From Chelonoidis abingdonii (lineage: Eukaryota; Chordata; Testudines; Testudinidae), in NCBI RefSeq assembly GCF_003597395.2, contig NC_133771.1:135196620-135260619 (forward strand): DNA of 64,000 nucleotides, written 5' to 3'. Below, one piece after another: positions 36,401 to 51,400 of this stretch. Every line of letters starts with the position of its first letter. The stretch's first letter is position 1. Made by a program: the position numbers and the translations under genes. The notes under the pieces were generated by a model. It saw only the letters and a program-made list of their open reading frames with translations, ran no database searches and had not been told where the DNA came from.

Positions 36401-39400
36401 GTAAATACAAAACAAAACATATAAAAGCCTATTGTTGTTTGCTACCTTTGTACTCACAACTTTGAAATTGTAGATTAGAAGCTTGAAATAGAAAGAAGCT
36501 CCCATAGCTGAGAGAGAGACAGACAAAAGACCCAGACCCAACATCCCTCCCTGAGTTTTGAAAAAAATCCATTTCCTGATTGGTTCTCTGGTCAGGTGTT
36601 TGGTTCCCTTGTGTAACCCCTTTACAGGTGAAAGAAACACTTAACCCTTAGCTATCTGTTTATGACATATGGTTTTGGAATAACTCATCCGATGGTAAGT
36701 GGGATCAAAGGGGGAATGGCCCAGAGCACGTAGCTCTGAGACTTTGATTTGCTTTGGTAGCTGCAGAAAGAAGGGGAGCTGCTCAGACATCCAAATTTGT
36801 GAGAGACACTGCTAGCAGAAAGGAAATGATGAGTAAGAAACACTGTTTTTTGCATTCCAAATATGAAGAAAATAAAGATCTGTCAAAACACAACATAATT
36901 GTGTATACAATTTTTTCTAATAAAAAGTTCTGATTCACAGTTTTCATGCTATTTTAGGTATGGTGGTTTTGCAATATTCTCTTAATTTTTATCTAAGGGT
37001 GTATATACCAGAGTTGGTCAAAACATTTCATAGGAACAGTTTTCTGTTGGAAAATACTATTTCATTTGAAATCAAAAAGTTGATTGTGTCAATTTCAGCT
37101 ATTTTGACAGAAGTTTCAAAATTAATTAAAATTAGAGTAGACTATTTCAACTCATTTTGTTCTGACATTGTAGTGTATTGTATTGACATTATCAAAATTC
37201 AAGCATATTTCCAAATATTTTGTTCTGTGAGATATTTTGAGATTTTGACTTTGTCCTGAATCAGGAGAAAAGCAAATGTCAGAATTTTCAGTGGGATGAA
37301 AATTCTGTTTTCTGACCAGCTCTAGTAAATACACAAAGTAAAATACGTATATACTTGAGAACAAGATTAATTGTACAGGCATGAAAGTAAAAACATATTG
37401 CAAGATAAAACAGTTCTAAGATTGCTCAGCATACTCTAGGACAACTCAGTGTACTCTTTGTAGGTTAATTGCTTACTTTGGATTTATAGATATTGTCTCC
37501 CCTGGGCCGAATTAGTGAGGCACTGGCTGATCTCACCAAAGCTATTCAGCTGCAGTCATCAGCACGACTTTACAGGCACAGAGGTACTCTTTACTTCATA
37601 TCTGAGGTTAGTTTTTTGCCATTAGATGCTACTTTCATGAAAAAATAAGGATTTCTCCCCTCCCCATTGAAAACTTATCTTCATATAGTTATGATTGACC
37701 AGCAGTTTACTTGCCTTTTTAGAGAACTGTGATCAGAGGAGGCCTTAAAGTATTTTTTTTTCATGAATTTCTTAGTGGAGAGGAAATATGTTGTATAAAA
37801 ATTAATGCAGACAATCTATAATCTCATAACTACTTTTGTGCCTTCTGGGGTCAGTGGGGGTGCACAGAGAAACTTGCTTTGATAGTGAAGATAATTGTCC
37901 ATGAGGATTATTGTTGGATACTCATTTTTAAAAAGGAAAAATATACAGAACTACAGGGGTGTGTGTGTGGTGTGAGAGAACCCCAGACCAGCAATATAAA
38001 ACAATCTATTATCCTCACAAAATGCTGAAATCCTATCTTCTTGCTATGAAAATAATTATTACAGTAAAAGCTATTTTATCCAGCACTTCACCAACCAGAA
38101 AGCTCTATTTCTGTTTCTGATCTTCATTTAAATTCCGGTTTATAGTATGGTTGGTACAAGGCTGGCAGGGGATTGGGGCACAGGAGGGAGCATGGAGCGC
38201 AGGCTCTGGGAGAGAATTTGGGTGCGGGACTGGGGATGGGGGCATGGGTTCTGGGAGGGAGTGTGGGTGCGGGAGGGTGCAGGGATTTGAGATACAGGGT
38301 GCCAGATCTGGGGGGCACTTATCTTAGGCAACTCTCCACAAATGGTGACCTGCCCCAACTGCTCCTAGGTGGAGGCGCGACAGGCAGCTCTGTGCGCTGC
38401 CTCTGCCGTCAAGTGCTGCCCTCGCAGGTCCCATTGGCTGTGGTTCTCAGCCAATGGGAGCTGTGGAGCTAGTGCTTGGGGCGGGGTTGGAGCAGCATGC
38501 AGAGCTGCCTGCTGTGCCTCCACCTAGAAGCAGCTGGGACAGGTTGCCATTTGTGGAGAGCCACCCAAGGTGAGTGCCCCCCCAGATCTGGCACCCCGCA
38601 CCTCCTCCCACGCCCCAACCCTCTGGCCTGAGCCCCCTTCCGCACCTAACTCCCTCCCTCTTAGTTAATCAGCATTTTTCACTTACCGGCACTCCTCCTT
38701 CCCCCAACATGCCGGATAAAACAGCTTTTACTGTATTATTATTTTGGCATTTTTAAGGACACAGCTTCAGGTTAGTTTAGATATTTTTGCCTCAAAAATG
38801 GTATGCACATTGAATAGCTGATATCCCAACGGAATGATGTAAAATCAGTTTATTCAGTTGACTTAACTCAGCCTATTTTCTATCCATTTCTCTATTCACT
38901 TCATCCCATTTTTTTCTTGCAGCAGTTGCTATGAGAGGAAAGATGGAAATAAATTGTGCTATACATTCCTTTTTGTTTGCCATTCTGACTGACATTTGGC
39001 TATCTCTGCTGCTTTAAATGGTACTGGAGCTGAATGCCTTCTATTCTCCTTCTTAAGGATATTTGCTTTCTTTGTTCCTTCTAAAGAAGAGGCATTTTAT
39101 CTTAGCACTATTGAGATTGAGTCAGCATATTAATATAAACCTAGAACTTGAGATCTCTCTGTTGGAGCAAAATGCATACATGTAACCATAAGAGAGTTTG
39201 TTGTATTCCTCTTGATCAGCTAGATCTAGCAATTTCTTTGTCATCTGAAAGCTATTTTTGTCCAACAGGACTATGCAACAGCTCATGAAGACTTTCAGCG
39301 TTCCTTGGAACTGACCAAAAATCAGCCTATAGCTATGCTATACAAAGGCTTAACCTTTTTCCACAGAGGACTTCTGAAGGTAAATTTTGTTTTTAAATGT

Positions 39401-42400
39401 CCACTTACAGAACAATGCCTTTAATATTAAGTTATTTCTATAAAATATTCTAGCTGTTGTAGATATTCTGTAGGTGTCCTTGTTTTTTCTCATGACTGAG
39501 ATAAATCATTATACCAAACCTTTTTAGGCTCTGTTAAATCCAGTGGCACTTCTTGGTTTACTGAAAATATATCTGACGCATCATGTAGATATGTGCCGTG
39601 TAGATATCAGATATTCTCACTGGAACGCATTTGACTGATGGAATAATATGATGTCAATTAGGGACAGATTTTCAAAAGTGCTTGACGCCCAGGGGCTGAC
39701 GCTGAAAATATGTCCAGTTAAGTCCAAAATTTCTTTCTGTCAAATGAAAAAGAATGCCTAGGAATATTGACAAGGAAGGGAACTGGAGAGGAAAACACTG
39801 GTAGCTTCCTTAACGCATGAATTAGGAGAGGGTAAGGGGAGTCCCCTCCAGGCAGCCAATGGGGATATTTACATGTGCATTTAATGCATGTCAAACCTGA
39901 AACTCTTATGCATACATTATGGAAGGGAAAAGCCAGTGCCTCCAAAGACTTGAAACAGAAGGCAAATAACTCCCCTTCACACAAAATGGATTTTCTAAAA
40001 ATCACATGATTTTTGGACGTCTGACTCAGATTTTTGAATGTTTGAGGTTGGCAATACTGGATCTGTTCCTAACTTACTGGAGTGTGGGGAGCTGCTGGTG
40101 CTTTTTTTCTCAGGGTTCCTCCCTCCCAATCCATCTCCCAGCTGCTGCTTGTTTTCCCCTATACTTTTTCCATTCCTGAACTTTCAATCAAAAATCAGGA
40201 AAGAGCAGGTTAAGGACCTTAAATTGTCAGGCTGTCTTTGTAAATCTTATCTGAAAGTGGCACAGTGGCCCTTGGTAGTGAACTAGATCCCCAGTGTAGT
40301 GCTGACTTGAGAGAAATGTGCTACTTACTGAATCACCGCCACCACTTCCTGCAGCACCCTGGATTATCATTGGTGCAATTCTATCCAAATTGTGATTTAA
40401 ACCCACCCTGATTTAATTTGAGACTTGATGAGATTAGATCCTGGAGTGGATGTTTGATTGTAATTAGTGCAGTAACTGAATTCTTAACACACTCAAACTA
40501 GAATTGAAATACTGTAATTTGCCAGTTCTGTCATTTACCTGTTCTCTAAATCAACACGTATATTCATTTGTTTAAATCCCATCCTTGCCTAAAGGCTTAG
40601 TGGGCATTAAGTTCTTCTACTGACTGAAGTCCTACCTGTGCTGTCTGTCATTTATTAAAGCATTAAACTTAGAAGTATTAAGAGAATTCATTTGAGTCCT
40701 AGTTAATGAGCTATGAGTCTGAGGTTTAGGTTAATGAAATCTGGACCATATAAAGTAATTTGAACTCCAACTGACATGGCTCTGCCAGCAAAAATCCTAT
40801 TTTAGATGCAGTTATACCAGCAAAAAATTATTTTGCCAATGTAACTTATTCCATTTGGGCAATTAGTTTAAACTAAACCTGCAGAAAAACTTTTTTGCCA
40901 ATATAAGCTGCATCTCCATGAGGGCAATATACTGGTATATCTATCCTGTGAAGTGAATCTGTGTGTAAAAGTTAAAAAGAGTGTTGTGAGTGAGGTGGGG
41001 GTCGGGAGGAAGACAGGATGGCCTTGTAGTTAAGGCATTGGACTAAATCTCAGGAGAAGAGTGTTAAGTCCCTCAATGCATGTGGTATTGGGAGAGTCGC
41101 TTACTTCATAGCTTATTGTAGCATAAAAAGGATTCTAGCATTTTTAATTGTGTGATTTGTAGCACAAACTACTGTAATATTTTACTTGTACACTTTTGGG
41201 TTTTGTAATGTATAATGCCTTGGTCAAACCTTCCACAGGTCTTCCTTAACAGCACAAAATCCTTAGTAATTACTGAATTAATGTAAATTTAAAGTTATTG
41301 AATTTAACTTTAGACAAGGATAATTTAATGACAGATAATCATGATGCCTACTTGTGTTTTATGTAGGAAGCTATTGAATCATTCAAAGAAGCCCTGAAGC
41401 AGAAAGCTGATTTCATAGATGCATATAAGAGTCTGGGACAGGCCTATAGGTAAGCACATTCAGAAATAGCTTTTTAATACCACTGGCTTAAAGCCTCTAC
41501 CACACTTTCAACACTACATATCAATAAAAATAACACAATAGTCTTTAATCACAGATTTGTTTCTCTATATTATGATGTGTTATTGTTGATAATTATCGAT
41601 AGCATGGACTTCAGGGTTGAGCTCAGTATAAATAAAACAAAGGCAAAGAGGTTTTAGTATAAATCCAAAGTAAACAGGTCTCTTAAGGTATATCTACACT
41701 GCAGTCAGAGGTGTGATTGCAGCCTGGGTAGGCATACTCTTGCTAGCTTTAATCTAACTAGCAGCGCTAAAAATAGCAGTGAAGATGTGGTGTTGGGGGG
41801 GCCCCGGCATGAGCTAGCAATGCAAGCATGTACCCAGGAGAGCTTGTACAGTCCATGCCTCCATGTCTTCACTGCTATTTTAGCATTGCTAACTATATTA
41901 AAGCTAACATGAGTATATCTACCCAGGAGCGGCGCCAGAATTTCTGGCGCCCTAGGCAGCATTCGGGGGGCGGCATTTTGTGCGCTCCCCACGGGGCGCG
42001 CGGGAGCGTCCGGTTCCACTTCCATCGTGCAGCTGAAGAAGGACCCTCCGCTGAAATGCCGCAGGCGACAGTGGCAGTTATTGAGCTGCTAAATTGCCTG
42101 CCGCTGTTTTCCGTGACACGTCGGCAGAAGGTCCTTCTTTGGCGGTGCGACGGGAGCGGAACTGGAAGCTCCCGTGCGCCCTATGGGGAGCGCACAAAAT
42201 GCCGTCCCCCGAATCCTGGCGCCCTAGGTGACCGCCTAGGGTCGCCTAATGGAAGCGCTGGCCCTGTATCTACCCAAGCTGCAATCGCACTTCCAGTTGC
42301 CCTGTAAACATACCCGTTGGGCCCTCATTTACCTGATCTTTGGCTTGTTATCAGTACCATTGTTGAAACATATCCCCAAGTTATATTGTATAAAGTGAGG

Positions 42401-45400
42401 TAAACATTATGAACCACAGTTGAATATTTTATTCTCATAATAAGAACTTGCTAGATGGTTTCTGAAATCATCATAATATTTAGACAGCAATGAGTGGTTT
42501 TTGCATGTTTAAGTTTTGACTTAATAATATAGTGCCACAAGTGTGATAAATGCTATATAAATTAATATAAACACAGGGTCTCTGCCCTTAAGTGTTTGCA
42601 ATCTAAATACTTACACTAAAACTGGGAAGTAATTATTTTTAAAAACCAAACTGTTGTTTTTTGCTCTAAGTATCAGCAAAATAAATTCTTTTTGAAAAAC
42701 CTAAAGTATTTAAATTGCACTCTTATTCAGGAGTTAGGTAATGGGTCATTCTTTAGTTTTGCTTTTAATAATGATATTGAAATGATGAGGAGAGAGCTTG
42801 ACTTTGTTTATTAAGGCTTTGAATTTATATGTCTTTAAAAAGGTGATCTACAGATAATAACTAGATAGAAAAGCAGTTGTGGATAGGTTATATATTTAAA
42901 AAAATTAATAATATATAAACCAGTCATCATCCTGACTACTATGTCTGTATATTGTATTCCCTCTCTTCCCCACAACGCTCTGTACTCCGTCAGTTTTTTC
43001 TTTCATATTTTGGACTATTAAGTTTGGAAAACACCTACATTATGTGATTGGTGCTACTGCAATATAAATTGTTGCGTATCTAATCTTAATTTGCCCCCCT
43101 GGCAATATGCATTATAATATAGTCTTGAATTATATGATCACCTACTATTTTTTCCTACTGGACCCATGCCCCATTTTGTGCACAGGATGGACTGTACACC
43201 TGTTCACAAGTTTTTATCCTTATCGTTCAGTGTGTTGTTTGCCTCTGTCTTGTTTACCACAGCATCTAAACCTTGCACTGAGTATGCAATTATTAATTCC
43301 TCATGCGTTTTCTGTGACACTCATCACTGGAGTATGATGCTTCACAGACATTAATTCATTCACAACATCTGTTTGAGGGGAGAAGTGGAGATTTTTATTC
43401 TTCTTCTATACATGGAGAATGGAAGCAAAAATTGTCAAATGTCTCCTATGTTTGGGTGCCCAGTTTAAGGATCCTAGGACCTGACTTTTTCAGATAATTT
43501 AGTATTGCCAACCCCAAAGGTTCAAAAATCATGAGTCAAATCCCCCAAAATCATGAGATTATTTTTAAAAGGGTTATGTTGTGATTTTGATCTGTTGTGT
43601 TTTAACACTCTGCTCAATGTATGGGTGTGACAGTTAGCATAGACAGCTCTCCCTGATTTCAGTAAGGTGATTTTGGCCACCTCGGCAGGAGCTTTTATTG
43701 TGTCCCTGATGGTGCAGAGCTTCCAGCATCTCTCTAATCCCAAAATTCTAATTAATTGTCCCTCCATCTGACCAACACCCCCACCCCAGCAATTTATTAT
43801 ACAACCCTTGCATCAGTTCTGTCCTCTCCCATCTCCCACATCTACTGCTGCTGCAGGTTCATGATTCTTCTCTGCCTGTAGTGGGGGCAGGTCCGGGGCT
43901 CTTTCCCTTCCCAGTCCTTGTGTTGCAGGGATAGTGGGGGAAGGGGGAGGAGCAGAGGGAAGATGATCCATCTTTCACAGCAGGGAGGAGGAAGCAGAGC
44001 ATCCTTGCACTGCTGGGCTATGTGTTCCCTCCTATGAGAATGGAGTCGACTTCTCCCTCTCCCTTCTCATGTGAGTGGAGCAGAGAGGGATCTGCCTGCC
44101 CCTATAGCTGTTTCCCAGGAGATAGGTAGCTAGTAACAGGATCTGGGGGCCCTTGCAGCAGGCAGGATTGAAATTCAGGAGAGGGATGGAGCTTCTTGCA
44201 TCATTGTGAGGCTGGTTCTACCCCCAGCCAAAATTGTGTTACTTGTGAGGAAATTGCATGAGTTGATGACACTGGAATATTTAACATTTTATAGCCCTTT
44301 AAATGTTCATAAAACAGATCCCATTGACTTCATTTACATTTATTAACGCTTAGCACTGCTACAAATCAGACCCCAGAGCCTCAAGTTGGGAACCCAGAAA
44401 ATGAGGAACACACAATTAATGACCACCTGTGAAAAGCTTGATTTAAATGATTTCTTCAGAGTCACATACGAACTGTATGGCAGAGTAGGAATAGAATCCA
44501 GTTCTCCAGGATGGCCTTCAACTGTCTTCACCATGAGACGCTTCTTTCTCTTCCTACAGTCCCCTGCCTCATTCATTACACATCTTCCAACTTCTGTAAC
44601 AAATGTAGCAAGGATTCTACAGAAAAAGGCCTCCTTCATTGTGCACTCTTGCTTCAATCCCTGAGCACTGTTCATCCTGTCCACTGAGTAAAAAAGGCAG
44701 AGATCCTGCAGGGGGAAAAAGTATGATTATCATGCAGTTAAAGATTGTATGCACAAGGGGGCAGAATTAACAATTGCACAAGCAACCTTATAATAGCATA
44801 TTTAAAAAAAATAGCCTATTAAGGTTATGTAGTGGATGTCTCAAAATAGACATGGTAGAGTAGTATTTCAGCACATTAAATTCAAACTTACCTCCTTTTG
44901 TCTTTCTTGCCAAGCACAGACCCAATGCAATCACCAGTGCCTTGGTGCACATCTAATCATGCACTTTCCTGGTAACATCAGACCCACCATGGCTGAGTGC
45001 TGGAGCCTGCCTGTAAGGCAAGTCCTGTTTTATTTTCCCCAGTAGTGCATGTGTAAATCTGTATCCATTAAGATACATGGTATTAATTTCTTGAAAAGTA
45101 ACCTCTTACTCTTTAGGAGATTTTTCAGCACAGCTATTGCTTTTGTTTCTAATATAGGCAGGCTCCGTCAGTAGGGGTTTTGGCAACTGTTCGCAAAATG
45201 GATGTTGGGATATGCAACTGAACAGGAGCTGGCAGACATGGGTATGCAGGAGTGTTGTTTCATTTCTTATTCAGGTCTGCTAATTTAAAGTTTAGCAAAT
45301 ATTAAAAACATGCCAAAATGTCTCTCTCAAGTCATTTGGAAAACAAAGCCAACATTTTTCAGACATTATTTGTAGATCACCTTTTAAGCTAAAGATAAGA

Positions 45401-48400
45401 TAATAAATTCATAGAATTTTTTTAAGGACAGAAGGGGTTCATTGTGATGATCCAATCCAGGGGTTTTCCAACTGGGGGTCAGGACCCCTCAGGGGGTCCC
45501 AAGGTTATTACGGGGGGGGGGGAGTCACGAGCTGTCAGACTCCACTCCAAACCCCATTTTTAAATATTTAAAAAAAAAATGTTTTTAATTTATAAAGGGC
45601 GGGGGGAGGGTCGCATTCAGAGGCTTGGTATGTGAAAGGGGTCACCTCAGTACAAAAGTTTGAGAACCACCGATCTAATCTGACTACCTACATAACACAA
45701 ACCTTAAATATCACCCAGGCACTCCTGCATCAAATTCAATAATTTGTGGTTGAAATAGAATGTATCTTTTTTCAGATCTGCTTTTGAAAAGGCTTTTGAA
45801 TATGAACATTAATTAGTTAATGATCCAGCTTTAAAAATATAAACTAGTTCTTCTGCTTGGTAACTGTACATGCTTTGATTCTTTATTTTTAATGCTGCTA
45901 TCTTAAATGTGCATGGTTGGTTGGAACTCATTTAATATATTAAAATTGGATATTATAAACTGAATTCAGAATCTTTGGTTTTACATGCCAGTTTTATCAA
46001 AAGGATATTTAATTTAATTTTTAAAACTATATCATGTTCTGTTGGCTGTATCTACTTCTGAAATTAAATAATTCTAAATGTAATGATCAGTTTGGCTACT
46101 AACTGAAAATTGGCACATGTTTTTTCAAACGGCAGCTTCTGAAAGACATAAAATTTACTTATACTTCTGAATCCTATAAATAGCTTGAGGGGGAGGGGGA
46201 GGGATATCAGCTGGACGTCTTCAGTTATATCTTATTCGAGGGTGCTCATTGTAGGAGGCTTTCATTCTTGTCGATTCTGAGAAAAAGAATGTCCAGGAAG
46301 TGCATAAAGTTTCATAGTTCAGTGGTTAATGCCCACGGAGAATTGTGTGAATCCAGGGTCTAGTGGGATTCTGTATCCAAGAGTAGATCCTGTAAGTGAA
46401 GAATTGTGAACAACAGTTTGGTTGTCACTGTTGAAGAAGTTGCAGAACTCTTACCTTACTCAAAGAAATTGCCCCAATGTAATTTAAAAAAAAATCAGCC
46501 CTAGCTATAGCATATCTTTTCTTAATATCTTCATTTGGACTGCATTAAAATTTATTTGGTAAAAAGGTAGATTTGTATGTTCAACATAGTTTTTTATGTT
46601 CCTCACTTATGACTTTATGGAATTACCTAGGGAACTTGGTAACTTTGATGCTGCCACAGAGAGCTTCCAGAAGGCTTTGTTGCTAAATCAAAATCATGTT
46701 CAGACGTTACAGCTCAGGGGAATGATGCTTTACCATCATGGTAGCCTAGATGAGGCACTGAAGAATTTTAAGGTAAGCACAAGTAGACGTTAAAGATGTG
46801 TACTAAATTAAGGATTGATATTTTTAAATTCGACCTAATACTTATCAAATTACAATTAAAATGAAATACAGTAATGTTATATTCCACATTCTGAATATGA
46901 ATGAAAATTTGTACAAGTCTGTTGCATCTTATGCGCATTTAACATGCGCGATTTCAGCTTTACGCAGTCAGCAAAAACAGAGAAAAATAACAATTTTAAT
47001 ACTGTACCTGTAGTGCGGGCTATTCCTCCCACCATTACACTCAATGTAATTTTGAATATACACGATTTTTGCTGTATGCGCTGACTGTGGAACGTAACCC
47101 AAGCGTAAGATGCGACAGACCTGTATTGCAAGTAAAATATAATTCTGTATACAATCTCCGTTTTGTAAGCATGATTTGTAGTCTTACAAATAGTGAATCA
47201 TGAACCAGTTCAGGCATGGGAGGGAACTGAGACATTTTCCCCCAGACTTACCAATTGTTAATACTAGACTCTTAAATGGTATTTCATAAGGTTTTGAAAT
47301 GCTCAGATTGTTCTTATTCAATAATATTCTGGTCAGAAGTGGTACCTAAAGTTTTGAAATTCCATAAGGGGTTGGAGGGCTGTTCTCATAAAACAAGTAG
47401 CCAATTTTGTAATCTCAAAGTTTAGATAAGCATCTGAACTTTTGGATGCTTATCTGAATCTTTTCAGTTTTCTCCATCATGAACAATAACAGCTAACACT
47501 TTTGTGGAGAGTGATCCATCTGAAATTGTAAAAACACATGCCTGTCCATGAGGCAGATAAATTATATTCTAATTTTGCAGGTTGAGAAACTAAGGCACAG
47601 ATATTAAATGACTTGCCCAAAGTCCCACAGTGAGTCATTGGCAGAGCAAGGAACAGAACCAAGTCTAAGAATCCCTACTTCCCTATCTTAACAAGCACAC
47701 TTTCCTGTTTGTTTATTTAGAACATTGTATATCTTTATATAAATTACCATGTGTCCCTGTTTTGTTACTCAGTTTATAGATCTTGTATTTAAAAACCAGC
47801 TTCAATTTAAATAGCAAGTGCTGTGTGAAGCGATGCAGATAACTCATGAGTGTTTAATACATCCATATGGTCAGAGAATTTTGTTTTGGGGTACTAAATT
47901 CTAAAGTATCCAATTGTCTAGCATTACGCTAAAACTATCATGATGTAGTGCAGAATTGACTGTCAAGTAATGGTAGTGCAGTGCGTGCATTTCAGAGCTA
48001 TGATGCTTAGTGGAAGAGAAGAACTGATGGTAGATACATTATATAAAGTTGCATCTTAAGAAAAATGTCTCCTATTTTTAGAGTCTGTTTGCACTAGGAA
48101 ATAATATGTTTTGCCAATGCTTGTCAACAGTAGGTTCCTTCTAGCCTCACTCATCTGGTTCTGAAAACTGTTTAGCTGTGAGTGTAGCTTCAACAAAATC
48201 GCTTGGTTACGAAAAGTGTGATCAAGATCAAGTTTGACCAACACTGTTACATTTTGTGTAATGGTGATAAAAATATTTTCTCCATCTTCACTAGCAATTA
48301 ATTAAATTAAAGAAAAGTCATTGGGAAAACAGTTGCTGACAACTTTTGAAAGTAAAAGACCATTCCTTGGTGTCTGCCTTGTGATTAAAGAGCTTAGTAA

Positions 48401-51400
48401 TGTATATTAGACAGTTCCAAGATACCCAGGTTAATTTTTTTTTTATTTATTGACTTATTTCTTTAATCTTCTAGAAATGTCTTCAGCTAGAGCCATATAA
48501 TGAAGTATGCCAGTATATGAAAGGTCTCAGTCATGTTGCAATGGGGCAGTTTTATGAGGGCATAAAAGCTCAGACCAAGGTTATGTTAAATGATCCACTA
48601 CCAGGCCAGAAGGCTAGCCCAGAGTACCTAAAAGTGAAATACCTCCGAGGTAAGTTACAGTTGGGGGGGGAAATGTCCTTTGACATAGGACTAAAATTGC
48701 CTATGTGTAAGAATCACTTATGGAAAACTATTTTTAAATAAGATGTATTTATTCACTGAAGTGCTGTGTTGAGTGAGTTGTCTTCATAGGTGTCTTGACG
48801 CTTGTTTGTTCAGAGTTAAAAGCCAGGACCAAAAATCAAATTTGGGTCTTGGTTTAGTAGTAAAGGTAATTATGATTCCACTTAACTGGCCTGGACTTTT
48901 AACTATTTAGCTAGGATGAAGTTTAACACTGATTAATTTAGTAAGGTATTTATCTTAAATATCTTAACAAATATATACTCCTGTTTTAAATTCTTTTTTG
49001 GGGGTATGTATCTGTTGGCCTAGAACAAAAATAACACTTATTGTATTGTTTTTCTTTACCTCCGCAGAATATTCTCGATATTTGCATGCCCATCTTGATA
49101 CCCCTCTTACTGAATATAATGTAGATACTGATCTTCCTGGAAACTTTAAGGACCATTGGGCCAAAAACCTTCCCTTTTTAATAGAAGACTATGAAGAACA
49201 GCCAGGATTGCAGCCACATATAAAGTGAGTGGTTTTTAGACAGACCATTTAGACCATTCCTGGTAGGATTTTTTCAAAAAATGCATCTGAGGAGTAATTT
49301 GTCACAAATATTTAACAGTGCCTGAAGCCCACAGAAAATGTTGGGCACTTTGAAATTCAGAGGGGCTGCAAATGCTTGGTAAAAAAGCTTTAGCTCAGTA
49401 AAAAAGAGATGGAATCAGAACTTGGTTAAAATAATCTTCTCTAGTTCCATGTAATTCAGTAAAGATAATTCAGGTTATACAGCCATGTTAACTTTTTTGT
49501 TCTTTATTTTGTCTTGGAACTGGATTAGTAATTAGATTATACATCTCTACCCCGATATAACGCGCGTTCGCATACAACATGTTAGAGCTCTGACATGCTG
49601 CTCTGAGCAGCGTGTTAAGGGTGCCGGGCCAGGCCGGGGCCAAGGGATTGGATAAGGGGCAGAGGGTTTTGGGGGCAGTCAGGGCTCCCCCCTAAGGTCT
49701 GGGGGGCAGGAGCTGTGGGAGGGCACTTTTGGGGACCCCGCAGTCCCAGAGTGAGGGATTAGCGGGGGGCTGGGAGCAGTCCGCTGTGCTTCCCTCGTCC
49801 CAGACTCACCAGTGTTGCTCGGGGGAGGGGACTTGGGGGAAGGGATACCTCCCGCACTCACTAGCAGCTGTGGAAGCGGGACAGCCCAGCCCTAGCCCGC
49901 TCCACTCAGCCAGTTCCCAGCCGCAGCGCTCCACTTCCCGCCACAGGTGAGTACAGAGGGTGTCCTTTCCCAACCTCCCCGCACTCACCTGCAGCGGGAA
50001 GCGGAGTGCCATGGCTGGAAGGTGGCAGATTGGAGCAGGCTGGGGCTGCGTCGCTCCACTTCCCACTGCCAGTGAGTGTGGAGGGCAATCCTTTCCTGAA
50101 CCTCCCTGCACTCACCGACAGTGGGAAGCGGAGCAGCCCAGCCCGCTCCACTCCGCCAGCTCCCAGCAGCGGCGCTCCGCTTCCCGCCACAGGTGAGTGT
50201 AGGAGGGGGCATCCTTTCCCTAGCCTCCCTGCACCCACCGATGGCGGGAAGCGGAGCGCCGCAGCTGGGAGCTGGTGGAGTAGAGCAGGCTGAGGCTGGG
50301 CTACTCCTCTTCACAGTGCTGCTGGTGAATGCTTGTCTGGGGTGGGGGGTGATGGATAGGGGTCGGAGCAGTCAGGAGACAGGTGGGGTTGGGTAGGGGA
50401 TGGGATCCTGGGGGTGATTAGGGACGGAGGGGTGGTCAGGGAACAAGGAATGAGGCGGGGGGGGGGGCAAAGCAAGCTTGATCTAACGTGGTCTTACCTA
50501 TAACACGATGAGATTTTTTGTCTCCCGAGAACCGCATTATATCGGGGTAGAGGTATAGATCACTTTAGTTCTTGAGAAACTCAGGATGGACATCCATCTG
50601 GACATCCATCCTAAGTGTAGAAACCTCAACTTAGAGTTTTCTTACTGTTGAGTATTTAAGATTTTTTTTTAAGGGTATAATTTCTCAGTTTCTTGGACAT
50701 TAGATATATTAATTGTAACTCTGACTGAATGAAATTATTTCTTACGCTCCACCTCTAGAGTGGTAGTAATCAGTCACCAAAGCAAAGGCTTTATCAGATT
50801 AGGATTTAAAAGTTTAACTATCAGGGAAGTAGACCTTTTCCACACATGAGATTCTCTTTCTTTGAAAACTGGCCTTCAGTTTTACGGTCATTTCACACAA
50901 CATGGCTTAGAAACTTGTCATTTTGTAGGTATGGGCTCAAACCTCATTTCTTATGCATGTAAAATGTCTGCTGACTTCAGTGGGAGTTCTGGAGAAGGAA
51001 TTACAGAATCAGACCCCTAGTCTGTTACTCCTCATGGGTTTTCTTTCATGCCATAGCTCTGATCCCTATGAAATTCAGGATTAATATACACTGAGGAGGT
51101 GACTCACTATAAAGCCTTTTGCAATAATTAAGTCTGGTGAAATACTGTTCCTATTGAGATGAATGAGTTTTGCTGTTTACTTCATTGGGGTCAGAATTTC
51201 ACCTGGATTGTTTTGTGTGTGTATATACAACATGTGTGTTTTTTGGTACTGCTTTTAATTTTTTTCTGAGCTTGTGTTACTGACCATCACAAATACAGAT
51301 TGTTTTTAAGTTGTTTTCAGGAGCCATCATGGAAGATGGTGGTTGATATTTACTTTGTGACATTTTTTTCTTCAAGGGATGTGCTATTTCAGAATTTTGA

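Larger units (their letters stand above)
20837..37489 (+). other. 16.7 kb TTC13 intron packed with nested retroelements
   Basis: The largest intron in the window. 20837-21740 has no identified element, though 21360-21740 is repeat-like. From 21741 to 36667 it is almost continuous mobile DNA: three solo LTRs, an old DIRS relic split by a younger DIRS composite, a CR1 end, a Penelope end and a small MITE. 36668-37009 is unremarkable and 37010-37324 is a MITE. No host exon seen. Confidence 0.8.
41450..46630 (+). other. TTC13 intron after window exon 8
   Basis: Holds a MITE (41687-42314) with a nested hAT (41924-42266), a MIR-like relic (about 44395-44545) and a CR1 end interrupted by a hAT MITE (45405-45745). 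42315-44390 and 45746-46630 show no identifiable feature, apart from a turtle-type repeat near 43495-43560 ('gccaacccc...atcatgaga'). Confidence 0.6.
46773..48474 (+). other. TTC13 intron after window exon 9
   Basis: Holds a mariner-type MITE (46912-47125) and a MIR relic (about 47560-47700). 47740-48474 is AT-rich with nothing identified. Confidence 0.55.
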
